A stretch of DNA of 64,000 nucleotides. It comes from Leishmania infantum JPCM5 (taxonomy: Eukaryota; Euglenozoa; Kinetoplastea; Trypanosomatida; Trypanosomatidae). The position numbers were made by a program, and so were the translations under genes. Below the pieces are notes generated by a model. The model saw only the letters and a list, made by a program, of their open reading frames with translations, was not told where the DNA came from and did no database searches. The DNA is taken from positions 480,737 through 544,736 of the forward strand of contig NC_009397.2 in the NCBI RefSeq assembly GCF_000002875.2. Direction: 5' to 3'. Below, piece by piece: positions 52,449-63,700 of the stretch (positions within the stretch are counted from its first letter, which is position 1; every line of letters starts with the position of its first letter).

Positions 52449-53183
52449 TTTGACGGCTGTAGAGGAAACTCAATGTCAAAAAAAAAGCAAACAGAACCAC
52501 ATGTGTGAGAGCAAAGCGTGGATTATAGGCATACGTCGGAGAGATAGACAAGGCAAGGTAAAAAAGGAAAGACGAGAGAAGTGAGGAAGTTGAGGAGAGC
52601 AGGATAAAAAATGCTGCTTTTCAGGCCATACAACAGAGTAAGGCCATGCTAAACCACTCGCTTTCTAACTCCTCCCCATGCGGATGCTGCCGCTGGAGAG
52701 CAGACAGGGCTGCGTGTACGCACCAGTGATCGGAGTCCACGAGTAGGAAACCCTCTGGTGTTTTCCGCGTTGTCCCTACTTGCATTGGCCTTCCGCATCA
52801 CCCTTTTTCTCAGTTCTCCTGTACCTTTTGACTACAGCCTGAAAACACAATTTCCTTTCTTTCGGTGGATTGTAAACCAATGATGAGAAAAAAAAAAACA
52901 ACCGGCAAAGTGGGTGCGTTTAATACTACTAATTTCTCATTTTTCTTTTGGCGTCGATCTCTGCGTGGCAAAAAAGCTGAAATGAATTTTTCATCCTTCC
53001 CCTCAAGCGAAAAAACAGTAATCATAGATAAGCCACGAAAAAATAATATATGTACGTTTTATCTTCCACAAAGCAGAAAAAAAAGTTCGATACAGTACAT
53101 CACAAAAGCCTACAAGCACAGCAATTCGCGACGAGGGGAGATAAATCAGTACAGAGAAAAATAGAAAAGAATCCAGATGTACC
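52449..53183. other. Intergenic region between P5C reductase and eL42
   Basis: About 0.7 kb, more A/T-rich than most of the window. It holds the eL42 splice acceptor and several A homopolymers, and no gene. Confidence 0.75.
52457..52486 (-). promoter_or_regulatory. Predicted spliced-leader acceptor of eL42
   Basis: The minus strand shows a run of nine T, then GACATTGAGTTTCCTCTACAG, with the AG only 8 bases before the ATG. It is the nearest AG preceded by pyrimidines. Confidence 0.55.
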
Positions 53184-54002
53184 TTATTCGCTATACATTC
53201 TCTCGAATTCCTTAGACTTTTCCATACACTGAATCATCGCTTCAATAATAGATGAGCGCATCCCGCCTTTCTCCAGAAAACGAACGGCCTCGATGGTTGT
53301 CCCGCCCGGCGAGCAAACCATGTCCTTCAGAGCGCCAGGTGTTTTGCCGCTCTCCTGCAGCATTTTTGCCGCACCGAGAACGGCCTGAGCAGCCATTTCA
53401 TAGGACTGCGCTCGGGGAATACCACCACGCACAGCGCCGTCGCTCAGCGCCTCCATAAACATGAAAACATACGCGGGGGAAGACCCGGCCACACCGACGA
53501 CTCCGTGGATCGCCGACTCCGCCACAAGGTACGCCTTTCCAATCGCACTGAACAGCTTCACCACTACCGCCTCGTCATCAAGCGTCACAGCAGAGTTACC
53601 ACTGATCGATGTTACTCCCTCCCCCACGAATGAAGGAATGTTCGGCATCACCCGCACGACTTTTGTTTTCGGAGGGCAATGGTTTTCGATCGTTGCTGTA
53701 GGTACACCGGCAGCCATGGATATAACGAGCTTGGAGGGTGTTATCTTCTCCTTGATCGTCTCCAGAACAGGCACAATCCCGTACGGCTTCACGCCCAGCA
53801 TGATGATATCCGACTGTTCAGCCAGCTCAACAGCACTCACACTCCTCACCTGGTACAGGGAAACCAGCCGTTCATTTGTAGACGCGCTTCGATTGCAAAC
53901 AAAGGTATTCTCTGGCCCTAACGCCTTGGCCTTCAGCATACCTGCCATGATGCATTCACCCATGCTGCCACATCCCAAGAAACCAATCTTCAGGTCCGAC
54001 AT
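53184..54002 (-). CDS. P5CR: Pyrroline-5-carboxylate reductase
   Basis: A 272-residue enzyme that reduces pyrroline-5-carboxylate to proline with NAD(P)H. The N-terminus MSDLKIGFLGCGSMGECI is the Rossmann dinucleotide loop (GxGxMG). VKPYGI and RVMPNIPSFVGEG follow. The family signature SPGGTTIEAVRFLEKGGMRS lies near residues 226-245, so catalytic and dimer regions are complete. The frame opens 12 codons upstream at a TTG; the ATG places the Rossmann strand at residue 5, as in homologues. A possible acceptor (GTTTGTTCTCAG, AG at 54041-54040) lies 37 bases upstream. This is the first gene of the minus-strand unit, next to the strand-switch region. Confidence 0.97.
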   Translation of the reverse strand: MSDLKIGFLGCGSMGECIMAGMLKAKALGPENTFVCNRSASTNERLVSLYQVRSVSAVELAEQSDIIMLGVKPYGIVPVLETIKEKITPSKLVISMAAGVPTATIENHCPPKTKVVRVMPNIPSFVGEGVTSISGNSAVTLDDEAVVVKLFSAIGKAYLVAESAIHGVVGVAGSSPAYVFMFMEALSDGAVRGGIPRAQSYEMAAQAVLGAAKMLQESGKTPGALKDMVCSPGGTTIEAVRFLEKGGMRSSIIEAMIQCMEKSKEFERMYSE

Positions 54003-54737
54003 CGTGCTCGTTGCCTGCCACTCCTTGCAAGGAGACAACCTGAGAACAAACTGATTGACGCGCTAAACTGTATCCGTCAAATTATCACGGATTGCGGCAC
54101 AAAAGATGCTGAGCGGCCTTGAATTCAAGAGAGTAGCAATAAAAAGAAAAAGGTTGGGAAAAAAAGGTGAGAATATCTCATCGAGACGCGGCAGCGCTCC
54201 ATACATGACACCGAGAGCCTGATAGAGAGCAGCGGTAAAAGTCATGGCAACCGGCGCATCCGCTGCTGTCGCAGTACTACATCATATTCAGAAACTTGCT
54301 TAGAGTCAGTTCACTCTATTCTTACTCAAAGCGAAACACCCAGTACAGTGCGTCTTTTTTCACTTGAGCTGCTTCCAGTTATACCAGAAGACTGACTTTC
54401 TGACTTCTGGAGGCTTGAAGGTGGGGAAAGCCGCAAATATCCCCAAAGCGCATGAGGAGACCGTAACTTCCTCGCTCAGGCATGAAGAATCGCCGAATAT
54501 CTGCTTGTCAGAACGGCGCTCTCAAAAACAAATTGCCCAATGAGACTTCGGAGCGGCAAGAAGCGCCAAAAAATCCCTGGCGCGCTCCCCTTGAAGTTTC
54601 ACTGTTGTATCGAGCATGAACCGCAAGAATTGGGGTATTCGCCTGCGACTCACCCAGGGAAATCTCGAGGGACTGACAACGAGCTTGCGTATCAGTACTG
54701 CGTATGCTAAGTGACTGCGCACACTTACGTCCCAAAT

Positions 54738-54747
54738 CCCCCCCCCC
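54738..54747 (+). repeat. C10 homopolymer tract in the strand-switch region
   Basis: Ten consecutive C, followed by a pyrimidine-rich stretch to about 54800. Confidence 0.9.
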
Positions 54748-54862
54748 TGCTTTACCCTTCTCTCCCTTTTTTCAGCATCCACCTGTGCTTTCTCACTATT
54801 TCATCCGCAAATATGCTCTCGAAACTCGGAGCTACATGGTTCAGTTACCAATGTGTTTTATG

Positions 54863-54875
54863 CCCCCCCCCCCCC
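54863..54875 (+). repeat. C13 homopolymer tract in the strand-switch region
   Basis: Thirteen consecutive C preceded by TTTTATG. It is the longest of three such tracts and lies near the middle of the strand-switch region. Confidence 0.9.
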
Positions 54876-55238
54876 GCCTTCAACTAGCCCGCACACTCAA
54901 ACATTTTCATGATGCTCTGCCGAGAAGGCTTTCGTGTTCAGAAAAACACAAGTTGCTGTAGACAAAAGCACGTCATTCTCGCCACCACACCGGCAAGTGT
55001 CCGGTGGCTCTGAAACACCTATTGAATGTAATGCAGCTCTACGAAACACAGCAACAACCTCTCGAGAAGTCGATGTGAAATGTTGCGTTTGCTTGCAGCC
55101 ACATTCCTGACGGCGCCCACCGGCACACTTTGGGAAATAATAATAGCACGGAGAATACAGCCCAACTCACGATGCATTCGAATGCATGTTTTCAACTTTG
55201 CCTACCTTGCCATTTTCCACTATCCATGGAAGTCTATG

Positions 55239-55250
55239 CCCCCCCCCCCC
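55239..55250 (+). repeat. C12 homopolymer tract in the strand-switch region
   Basis: Twelve consecutive C preceded by TCTATG, the same TATG-then-C context as the tract at 54863. Confidence 0.9.
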
Positions 55251-55810
55251 TCGTATCCCTCCTCTCACGCTCTGAATAAAATTGCGGACGAGTGGGTAAA
55301 GTTCCGTCGTCTCCTCTTTCCGTCACCCAAGAAAACCTTGTCGTTCTGAATAATCCGGGTTTTGGCTGGTAGGTGGAAAAAAACGCAAAACGTTTCCACT
55401 GGCTCAACTCCTCGCAATCTGAAATGAGCAGAGCAAAAGCACGAGGTGAAGAGACGATGCATGGTTGGTGAAGGCTGCCAAACGAATGACGAAGAGTACG
55501 TTGATTCACTCCTCATCATCTCTTACTTCAACAATCGCTCCCACTTTCGTTCCTATCGCACACTTTCGAGGTAAAAAAACATCAGGCCACGCTCATCGAA
55601 TTGGTGCGTACAATTTTGAGACGGTAGTGGCGCTACCTCTTTCCAATCTATTCCTACTTTCCCAGTCTCCTTATATCTCCCTCTTTCTTTTCCTTTCTCT
55701 TCGCGCACGACCTAATTCATTAACAGAAGACACCTGGCTACGGCTTCAGAAATACCTACTTTTTTTTGCTTCGATTTCTTTGGTACCTCCAGAAATCAAG
55801 CTGACACAGC

Positions 55811-55839
55811 GACTTTTTCTCCATCTCTATCCACTCCAG
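55811..55839 (+). promoter_or_regulatory. Predicted spliced-leader acceptor of the MFS gene
   Basis: Pyrimidine tract GACTTTTTCTCCATCTCTAT then CCACTCCAG, with the AG 9 bases before the ATG at 55849. A second candidate (TTTGGTACCTCCAG) lies about 55 bases further upstream. Confidence 0.45.
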
Positions 55840-55848
55840 ATCCCCACG

Positions 55849-57672
55849 ATGTTTGACATTCGCGAGAAGGAGGTTCATTTGGAGGTGCTCTCGAAAGCGC
55901 CTGTGAGGTCCATCAGCGAAACGCATCGATTTGGCCTTCTGGTACTTGGTGTCTTCGGCATGATTTGCGGATCTTTTGGCAGCTACACCTTCAACCTCGT
56001 CTCCGGATCCCTCCAGGAACGATACTCTCTCTCACAGCGCGATTTGAGCACCATCACGACCGCAGGAACGGTGATTGGGAATGTGATGCTTCCATACTCC
56101 TTTCTGTACGATTACATCGGGCCGCTCCCCATTGCGGTTCTTTCCTCGTTTGTCTTTCCACTCGGCGCTCTCCTTGTCGCTTTGTGCTTTCAGGGCGTCA
56201 TTGTCGGCAACTTGGTGAAGCTGTGTGTATTTTATTCATTTATGAACGTGGGTACCTCATTCTTTGACCTCTCCAGCTGCATAACTATTCTGAGCTATTT
56301 CCCCACAACTAGAGGTCCTGTTGTGGCGCTTCTCAAGACCTTTATTGGCCTTGGCGCCGCTATTGTGGGAAGTATGTTCCAGGGATTCTTCGGCGGCGCG
56401 GTGCAGTACTTCTTCTACTTCTTGATGCTGTTCGCGATCATCGTCGGTGTGCTGGGTATCATCTTTCTGCGTCTTCCAGCGTACCACCTCACAGGTTACG
56501 AGGAGTCGCATCTCTCAAAGGCGGAAAAAGAGCAGCGACTGGCATCCAAGGCGCAATTCCTGAAGCAGAAGCCGCCAATGTGGCGCTTCTACTACGGCTT
56601 TGTACTCATGGTGGTGCTCATTGGCTTTTTGCCGCTCACGGCCGCCCTTGTGGACTACCTGGACCTCGGACGAAAAGAGAAGCTGACGTTCGCCACCATC
56701 ACAACCATCTTTGCCGCGGGCTTCGTCGTGATAGCCATCCCTCCCGAGGTGTTCCACTGCCCTCGTCGAATCTCACCCGCTCATGAGGATTTTGAAACCC
56801 TCGAAAAGGGGGAGACGATGCCACACAACAACTCCAATGATGCCGACAAGCCACTTCCTTTCCCCAGCCCGGCAGTCGCGGAAGAGGATGTGGACACAGA
56901 GATCGACTACATCGCGCCGCAGTACCAAACATCTTTTGTGAAGAATCTCCTCTCCGTCCATCTGTGGGCACTCTGGTGGACTTCGTTCTGCATCGTCGGC
57001 GCCGAAGATGTGATCATTAACAATTCCAGCTACATCTTTGGCGCCTTGGCCGGCGAAAAGACCTCTACATCCACCCGCACTCTTCTCACCGTCCTTAACG
57101 GTGTCGGAAGTGCGACGGGTCGGCTGCTAATGTCGTACTTTGAGGCGTGGTCGCAGAACCGTCCAGCAGAGAAACGGATCCCGCTCACGATTTCATTGTT
57201 CATTCCGACCACATCTATAATCGTTACCATTGTGCTGTTTCTCACGCTACCAAAGCAGGCACTCCCGCTCCCGTACGTTATCGCGGCCATCGGCAACGGT
57301 TTCCTCGCCGCCACCACGATCCTCATCACGCGCACCATCTATGCCCGGGACCCTGCCAAGCACTACCACTTCTGCTTCCTCGCTGCCGCCGCCTCGTCCA
57401 TCGCCCTTAACCGCTTCCTCTACGGTGAGTGGTATACAGTACAGTCAGAGAAACTGGGTAACTCTCTTCTCTGCACACACCGCAAGTGCGTTGAGATGCC
57501 GCTTATCGTGCTGCTCGGTTTGTCATGCAGCGCTTTTGTGTCGAACGTCGTGGTTCATTTCACGTATCGCCGCTACAGCGAGCGTGTTCTCGCTGAGCGC
57601 CGCCGCCTCCGCGAGGAGAACTTCCCAAACTCTGAGCCACTTGACGAGGGCACTCCGGAGACGACACTGTAG
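55849..57672 (+). CDS. Major facilitator superfamily transporter, nodulin-like subgroup
   Basis: A 607-residue polytopic membrane protein with about twelve predicted spans in two halves. The first span (about 28-50) begins HRFGLLVLGVFGMICGSFGS. The phrase YDYIGPLPIAVLSS after span 2 takes the place of the usual MFS loop 2-3 motif. The halves are split by a charged cytosolic loop at about 298-365, containing a His/Cys pair (EVFHCPRR) and an acidic stretch (EEDVDTEID). The second half starts FVKNLLSVHLWALWW, like nodulin-like and related MFS proteins of plants and protists. The substrate cannot be read from sequence. The frame is open for 128 codons upstream, but those encode polypyrimidine-derived Ser/Leu/Phe and contain splice acceptors, so the ATG at 55849 is preferred. 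This is the first gene of the plus-strand unit. Confidence 0.9.
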   Translation: MFDIREKEVHLEVLSKAPVRSISETHRFGLLVLGVFGMICGSFGSYTFNLVSGSLQERYSLSQRDLSTITTAGTVIGNVMLPYSFLYDYIGPLPIAVLSSFVFPLGALLVALCFQGVIVGNLVKLCVFYSFMNVGTSFFDLSSCITILSYFPTTRGPVVALLKTFIGLGAAIVGSMFQGFFGGAVQYFFYFLMLFAIIVGVLGIIFLRLPAYHLTGYEESHLSKAEKEQRLASKAQFLKQKPPMWRFYYGFVLMVVLIGFLPLTAALVDYLDLGRKEKLTFATITTIFAAGFVVIAIPPEVFHCPRRISPAHEDFETLEKGETMPHNNSNDADKPLPFPSPAVAEEDVDTEIDYIAPQYQTSFVKNLLSVHLWALWWTSFCIVGAEDVIINNSSYIFGALAGEKTSTSTRTLLTVLNGVGSATGRLLMSYFEAWSQNRPAEKRIPLTISLFIPTTSIIVTIVLFLTLPKQALPLPYVIAAIGNGFLAATTILITRTIYARDPAKHYHFCFLAAAASSIALNRFLYGEWYTVQSEKLGNSLLCTHRKCVEMPLIVLLGLSCSAFVSNVVVHFTYRRYSERVLAERRRLREENFPNSEPLDEGTPETTL

Positions 57673-59349
57673 CTGTGATTGGTTCTCTCCGCATACTTCC
57701 GTGCACGATCGAGGAAGGGAAAGCAGCACAAACCGCTTCCTTCGAACCTTTTCATTATTGTAGAATGACTGTGACGTCCTTGTGTTCGTAAGAACGTCGG
57801 CTGCTTTTGCACGCTGATCTGACGTAACGGGCAATTTGTTTTGGAGTGTCTGCTTTACACGAGATATATCACCAAAAAAAAAAACGCCATCCCTCTGTTT
57901 CGCCCTTCTCCGTAGGGATACAAGCACACGTGGCATGGCTCCCATGCAGCCGATAATGCGGCGTGGGAACAAGAGTTGTGTCCTGTATGGATCTGTCGTT
58001 TTTTTTTTCTTTCTGTTTCTTCCTTCTTCCCTAAGACGTTGAAGTGGAAAAGTCACGTGAGCACTTGGGCATGCGCATGTAGCTTTCGCTTTGCACTTGT
58101 CTTATGGACTGCGTTATGTGCAGTAGCCCGCGGCGTAAGCCTGCTCTCTTTGACTCTCGCTCAACCTCCCCGCCCGTCTCTTCGTTACAAGCTCGAGAAA
58201 AAAGGCACAATGTTGATGGCCGTGTGGTGAGTGTGCAGCAAAGCAAGACCGATACGTCCAATCTGCACCCGTGCATAAGCACGCACTCACCTCTTCTTGA
58301 CACAGAAGGCACCCTATGAGCTAAATGGCGTTTGCTTTTTTTTTTGTTCGATGGTGTCACCGTCATCTCTAGGGCTGCTTCTTGCTTCCCAACTGTTTCT
58401 CCGAGCTGAGGCACTGCCATTTGCTTTGTGAACCCTATTTCTCACGCCTTCCTTTCTGCGTGTGCAGAAGGAATAGAGGCGTACATCTAAGTGAGAGCGT
58501 TCTTAACGTGTTTTCTTTTCTTGTCGACTCCTCTTTTTTTTCGTCTTGGTTTCCGATCTACTGAACAAATGATTGTTTCCATGGCTAAACAAGCCCGAAG
58601 AATGGGAAAGAATTCATCTCCTCGTTTTCTCTTCCTTTGTGTCTTTTGGAGGGGACTTTGGAAGAGATGGCAGTCATCATCATGTTTGAAAGAGACAGCA
58701 CCCGCTAACCCAGCATGCGAGCAGGCTGTAGCGTAATACCCCTTCACCGCATGTACACAGATGTGAACTTCCTCGTATTGCTGTCGCATTCCGTTCCTTT
58801 GCGAAGCACCACAAGATATTGTAGGTACAGAAGCTCAGCGACTTCCTCACGTTGTTGGTATTTGGCGAAGCGTGCAAGCAACCGATAGCCAAAGTGGTTT
58901 TGCCTTATCGCTTTCAATGAGGTTGACCCCCACCCCACAAACACGGGCACACAAAAACAGACACGAACAAAGGAGCTGTACTGCATCCCGCTCGTGAAAC
59001 GAAAAGGCTCTGTATTCTGTTCGGAGGGCGCGAGCACATAGTAAAAAGAGTTGCCATCTCGTCACCGCCACAGCGAGCACTGAGGAACAGCATACAGCTA
59101 GCTATCCTCTCGAAGTTCTGACTGCAGTGAGTAGTCTGGTGCTACTAGTGTCAGGCGTGCTTTTCAACACGACTCTAACCACTCATTTCTGAGTCGTTCC
59201 ACTATGTGGCTTGCGGCTTCGAGACAGGAGCCAGCAAGGTTTCGTCAACACCACTCTTCTCTACCTTCATTCTCTTCTCTCATTTATGTTACTTTTTTAT
59301 ACCTGCGTGCACTCCAGTGTACAGTGCTTCTGCAGACTGAACAGATACG
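57673..59349. other. Intergenic region between MFS transporter and LRR protein
   Basis: About 1.7 kb with no gene recognised. Several T-rich tracts (for example near 58003-58025, 58337-58349 and 58523-58540) are on the plus strand, in keeping with plus-strand transcription. The LRR splice acceptor is at its right end. Confidence 0.75.
59251..59335 (+). promoter_or_regulatory. Predicted spliced-leader acceptor of the LRR gene
   Basis: A pyrimidine-rich stretch from 59251 to 59300 is followed by AGs at 59316-59317 (ACTCCAG) and 59334-59335 (CTTCTGCAG), 32 and 14 bases before the ATG. This supports the plus-strand reading and the start at 59350. Confidence 0.5.
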
Positions 59350-60723
59350 ATGGACATTTGGACAGCGGAGCTGCGGCGGGCCCACTCATGGCTCTTGGCG
59401 GACGACACATACCGGAATAGTGCCATGAAGCCCCAGCGACTCCTCGGGCACCTAGAAGGGGATGCCGTGGTCGAGATGATTAAGTTTGCACGTGGCAATT
59501 CACGTCTCACACTGGCTGCTGTGAGTCCAAAAGTGCGCTTGCTTGCCGAGCTGCTGGAATCACGACTGCCGACGACTCTGCGCCTTCTTCTGGACGACGC
59601 CACTGTGATGCATGAGCTGGTGTCCGATGCGGCTGGTGCGTCGCTCCTTCAACAGTTGGACGCGGTGGCTTGGTGGATCGAGAAGTGCGGAATTCCCGTA
59701 TCAGTCCGAGGCGACCAGACGGCCGTAACGCTACTTACTTCGTCTCGCGTAAGGCCCATCGTAAGGGGGGTTAGCCTTTCGCTTCTTGTGCGCGCGTGCC
59801 CGATTCCCGCGGATTTATTACTTCGCCTAGAGAGGATTGACATGTGCGGCGAAGCCTTCGCTTCTCTTCCAGCAGACCCATCTCAAATGGTTCAGCTGAG
59901 AGAGCTGTACGTTTCACGCTGCACAAGCGCCGCGCTTCTGCGGCTTTATCAGTTGCCTAGCCTCACAACTCTCAGCATCGAATCTAAGATTGGCGTGGAA
60001 CCGGTCGGCAACGAAAATGTTGCCGAGAACCCTCAGCAGAACCTCGGAGTAGACGAGATCGATATGCATTTGATGACTTCTGCTCGCTCCCTGCAGCACC
60101 TTCGCTTAAGTAGCAGTGGCCTGTCCATGGTGTCCGGCTTCGACTGTTGCGAATCACTTGCTACCGTCACTGTAGTCAACTGTGAGCGACTGCTTTCTCT
60201 GTCGTCGCTAGCCCACGCCGTTCATCTGAGGTCCATCTCCATCTCCTGGTCTGGCGTGCGTGACCTGGGAGCACTTGCCGCGTGTCCGTGCCTGGAACGG
60301 ATTACCTTTGATACGTGCAGAGCGGTAGAGAGTTTGACTGCCCTGGCTGGCGCGCCGCGACTACGGGAGGTGGACGTGTTTTGCAGTGGAGTGCGCGACG
60401 TCAACGGGCTGGCATCGTGCCCCTACCTCGAAACATTATGTGTGACAGCATGCCGGCTTGTCACGGATTTGTCCCCCTTAGCGGGTGCGCCACGCCTGCG
60501 AATCATTGATGCCTCCTTCAGCGCCGTGAGTAATCTTCAGGGTTTGGGCACATGCCCCTCCCTGGAAGTTGTGCGGCTGGATGCGTGCATAGCAGTTCAC
60601 AACTTGAATCCGCTCGCTGATGCACCAAGACTCAAGTATGTGTTCGTCAGAGGGTTGGACCACGCAGCACTCTTATACCCGTCGAGCTTGACGCCAAAGA
60701 TTTTTCCTGCCGCGGCAGGTTAA
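59350..60723 (+). CDS. Leucine-rich-repeat protein of unknown function
   Basis: A 457-residue protein. Residues 1-160 are helical and not recognised. From about 165 to 440 there are roughly ten leucine-rich repeats of 22-23 residues with alternating types, for example CPCLERITFDTCRAVESL then APRLREVDVFCSGVRDVNGL. This paired pattern (a Cys-rich repeat then an APRLR repeat) is common in the large kinetoplastid LRR families. No signal peptide, membrane span or kinase domain is seen, so it is probably cytosolic and works in protein binding. The C-terminus stops soon after the last repeat (IFPAAAG), so a missing C-terminal domain compared with relatives is possible. The start is supported by the pyrimidine tract upstream. 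Confidence 0.8.
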   Translation: MDIWTAELRRAHSWLLADDTYRNSAMKPQRLLGHLEGDAVVEMIKFARGNSRLTLAAVSPKVRLLAELLESRLPTTLRLLLDDATVMHELVSDAAGASLLQQLDAVAWWIEKCGIPVSVRGDQTAVTLLTSSRVRPIVRGVSLSLLVRACPIPADLLLRLERIDMCGEAFASLPADPSQMVQLRELYVSRCTSAALLRLYQLPSLTTLSIESKIGVEPVGNENVAENPQQNLGVDEIDMHLMTSARSLQHLRLSSSGLSMVSGFDCCESLATVTVVNCERLLSLSSLAHAVHLRSISISWSGVRDLGALAACPCLERITFDTCRAVESLTALAGAPRLREVDVFCSGVRDVNGLASCPYLETLCVTACRLVTDLSPLAGAPRLRIIDASFSAVSNLQGLGTCPSLEVVRLDACIAVHNLNPLADAPRLKYVFVRGLDHAALLYPSSLTPKIFPAAAG

Positions 60724-63700
60724 AGCCCGCAGTGATGTGCAGCACCGCCGATGTAGTCCATAATGGGAAGATGGGCTCTCCGCCAGTTATTGGAACCTTT
60801 GCAGAGCAATTTCCATATCGCCCCCGTATAGATCAGATGAGCTAATTTTTCATTATTTTCGTGCTTTCTCTGGCGCGCTACCGAATGCACCGCGTTACGT
60901 GTTGTGTACAATCCTTCACGTCTGTTTCCTGATGTAGTGTGCCTGAAAAGGCCGGCCCACCGAGCTGTCGGCTGCGAGATGGCCGTCGTCGTTGCACAAC
61001 ATGCGCTTTGCTCTTCTTTTCATTGCTTTTCTGAGTTCTAGTTGCCATGTGTGCAGCAAGTGTACCTGACGAACCTTTGCGTCGGTGAGAGTGCACCGAC
61101 TACGCGATTCTTGCGCAAGTGCATCAACACTTGCTACCTTTGATTCACACTACACAAACTCACTCACACACATGTCCGGGGAAAACCACTGTGCATCTGC
61201 TTCAGCACAACAACGGGTAATAATGTGCCGTTCATCACCTGCTTTCTCAGTGGAAACCCTGCACTGATGACGAACACTCACTCCTCTTCTTTTTTCATTC
61301 AACTAACAACGCAGCCCCACCCACAGAAGCTCTCCTCCCTTTAGGCTGGTTCGGTAATCACCACCCCAGGGAGCCCCCAAGACGGCTTCTCATCACTTAT
61401 TTGTCTTTCTGTTGCGCCAAGTCTGTGCATTCTATGGAGTGGACCAGGGAGCCTTGCCGCACACGCGTGCTAGATCTCGTAGACCATGCGGTCTGACCGA
61501 CGCGTGTCTTTTGTGAAAGCACCCCTTTGTCCGTGAGTCCCCCTCCTTCTGCCTACTGGGCGAAGGACGCCGCAGCACGTGTGAAGCGCGCCGCTCTTTA
61601 GTGCTTGGGTCGACAAATACAATCGTTCGTCCTCTCTGTACTTCTCCATTCTTCTCTTTTTGTGGTGCTTCCGTCGCAGTTCGCTTTTTACATGAGGGAT
61701 ACTCCTGTGCTTTCGAGCTTGCCACAGAGGTTGTAGCCGCTTGCATCGACTTCCGCGCACGAGATGAACTTTCACACCAACCCTTCGACACAGATTTTCG
61801 CACAAAGACGCCTTCAGTCTGCTTGAGTGCACTCAAAAGATACACGCAAGCTGTTCAGTTCGCTTGAAAGTAACACACGCTCTCGACATCTGCGAATGGC
61901 TTTCGACAAAGTTTTTCCAGGGTAGCACTCTGTCCGGGTTATTGAGCATCTCGACGTCACCGAAGAGGCGCACATGCAGGCTTTCCTTCCCCACTGAGGT
62001 GCATCATACACCATTCCCGCGTTCGAGCCGGCGTGCGGTCGAGGTCTTCCAAGGCTCTGCGCGTGCCTCCTTTGATTCCAACGCTGCTTTAGCCGCAAGT
62101 GCCGTGGATGGTACAGTTAGGAACACAGACTATCTTTGTTTTTGGTATTAACAGGCATCCGTCCACATAGCAAGACAGAGGCGACTGGCAAAGCGCGAAA
62201 TCGACAAGCCTGAGCGTAGGGAACCCGTCGACGAACCTCGATGCGCTACTTTTGTTTCGCGAGGGGGCAGCGGACATGAACCACAACATACGCTGATTTC
62301 ACTAGTAATTTGACATTTGCCTGCAGATGATGCACGCTCTTCGCTTAGCAGAAGGCATCGACGGTGCCCTTGTTTTCTATTAGCGGAGCACCGCTACCCC
62401 TGAGGGCTTCTAGACCCGACGCCCCGCGAAGCCGTATGCCAGTTGGATGTGGTAGATCTGGCAACAAAACAGAATTACTTTTTTTCCCACCTGCTGAGAG
62501 GAGGCACAGAAAAGAGCAAGAAGATGTTGCTCCACACTGCACGGCCGCTGGGCGCAGAGAACGAGTATAAGAGTGGCCAATCATATTGCACGTGCTTGAC
62601 GATGACGGACTGTTTCCTGCCTCGATAGATCTAAGTCGTGTGCTTCCTAACTACGTCCGTCTTGCGAAGCGGCGCGCTTTTACCCCCCCAGGATCAACTC
62701 CCGATACTCCAGTCGTTAAACCTGATGATTAAGGAGCAGCTGCAGCCAGCATCCAGAGCGCTATGCGCGTCGAGCTCAAAGTTCCATGGCTTGACGAGAG
62801 CTACCGGGATGCTTAGCCACACATGTGGATCCGTTTTCGCTCTCGGCATGGCTGGCTAGATGCATTATCGAACTTGCATCACGTGAGCAAGACCAGCTTC
62901 CCCGGCAGCTGCAACACATGCGTGACAACCCACGTTCGCCTTGTGCCCGTTCTCTACGCAATTTACAGTACCGACACGCATTGCGCATAGAGGAGGCATT
63001 CAGTCTCTGCGATAATGCCGCGACATGAAACTCCTGACGTGCTGTATCGCAAAAACGAGCACTACTTGCTGCACGTGACTTGGCTATCACCTTAGCGTGA
63101 ACGCTACAGCTCCTGTGCCAGCAAGACCCCCTCATATATCGGCGTTCCGTGCTGCCCTGTGGCTACATTTCCTGCGATCGCGTGCGGAGGCGAATACGTC
63201 AAAATGCAGTGCTATGCGTCAGCGAGCTACTGCTTAAACGTAAGATACACATCATTGCTACAACGTCCTTGTAGAAGAGTACAGCGCCCATCTTCGCTGT
63301 CTTCCAACCCACGCACACTGCGACTCTTTCGTGCTGTACCGCTGTCCTTGCACAATTCGCTACCCTCTGCTGATTCTGGTTGTAAGGAGCAAGTTACGCG
63401 CCTCGCGCGAGAGAGGGCAGCGCTGCATTGTCGTGAAATACTCCACTGCAAGGAGAAAATCAACGCAGCTAATGCACTACCTTGCTGAATTTCCGCCAGC
63501 AGAGCTTGCCGAAAGCCATGCAGCCGCTCCACAGAAACCGACAGATATCCTTTGAGTAGAGCCGCGGGCGCTGGCGGCTGCATCGCTAGCGTGTCGTGCA
63601 GCACGTGAGTGCATGAACTCAGCTGCCGAGGCAGCCCAAAGTGTTCGCCTCCTTGCTTTGCTTTCAGGTAATGAGAAAGGCCGGTGCAATATCGTTTTTG

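Larger units (their letters stand above)
54003..55848. promoter_or_regulatory. Divergent strand-switch region, likely transcription initiation zone
   Basis: Coding strand changes here: P5C reductase is read leftward and the MFS transporter rightward. In trypanosomatids, divergent strand-switch regions are where RNA polymerase II starts both polycistronic units, marked by acetylated histone H3 and related chromatin and not by a TATA box. The region is 1.85 kb, less GC-rich than flanking genes, with no supportable ORF. It contains three C homopolymer tracts on the plus strand (10, 13 and 12 bases). Homopolymer C/G tracts have been described in the L. major chromosome 1 strand-switch region. Its role as start zone is inferred from gene orientation. 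Confidence 0.8.

Noticed and set aside
55465..55848. 128-codon N-terminal extension of the MFS transporter
   Set aside because: It is derived from pyrimidine tracts with splice-acceptor AGs. Starting at 55849 gives a normal MFS N-terminus.
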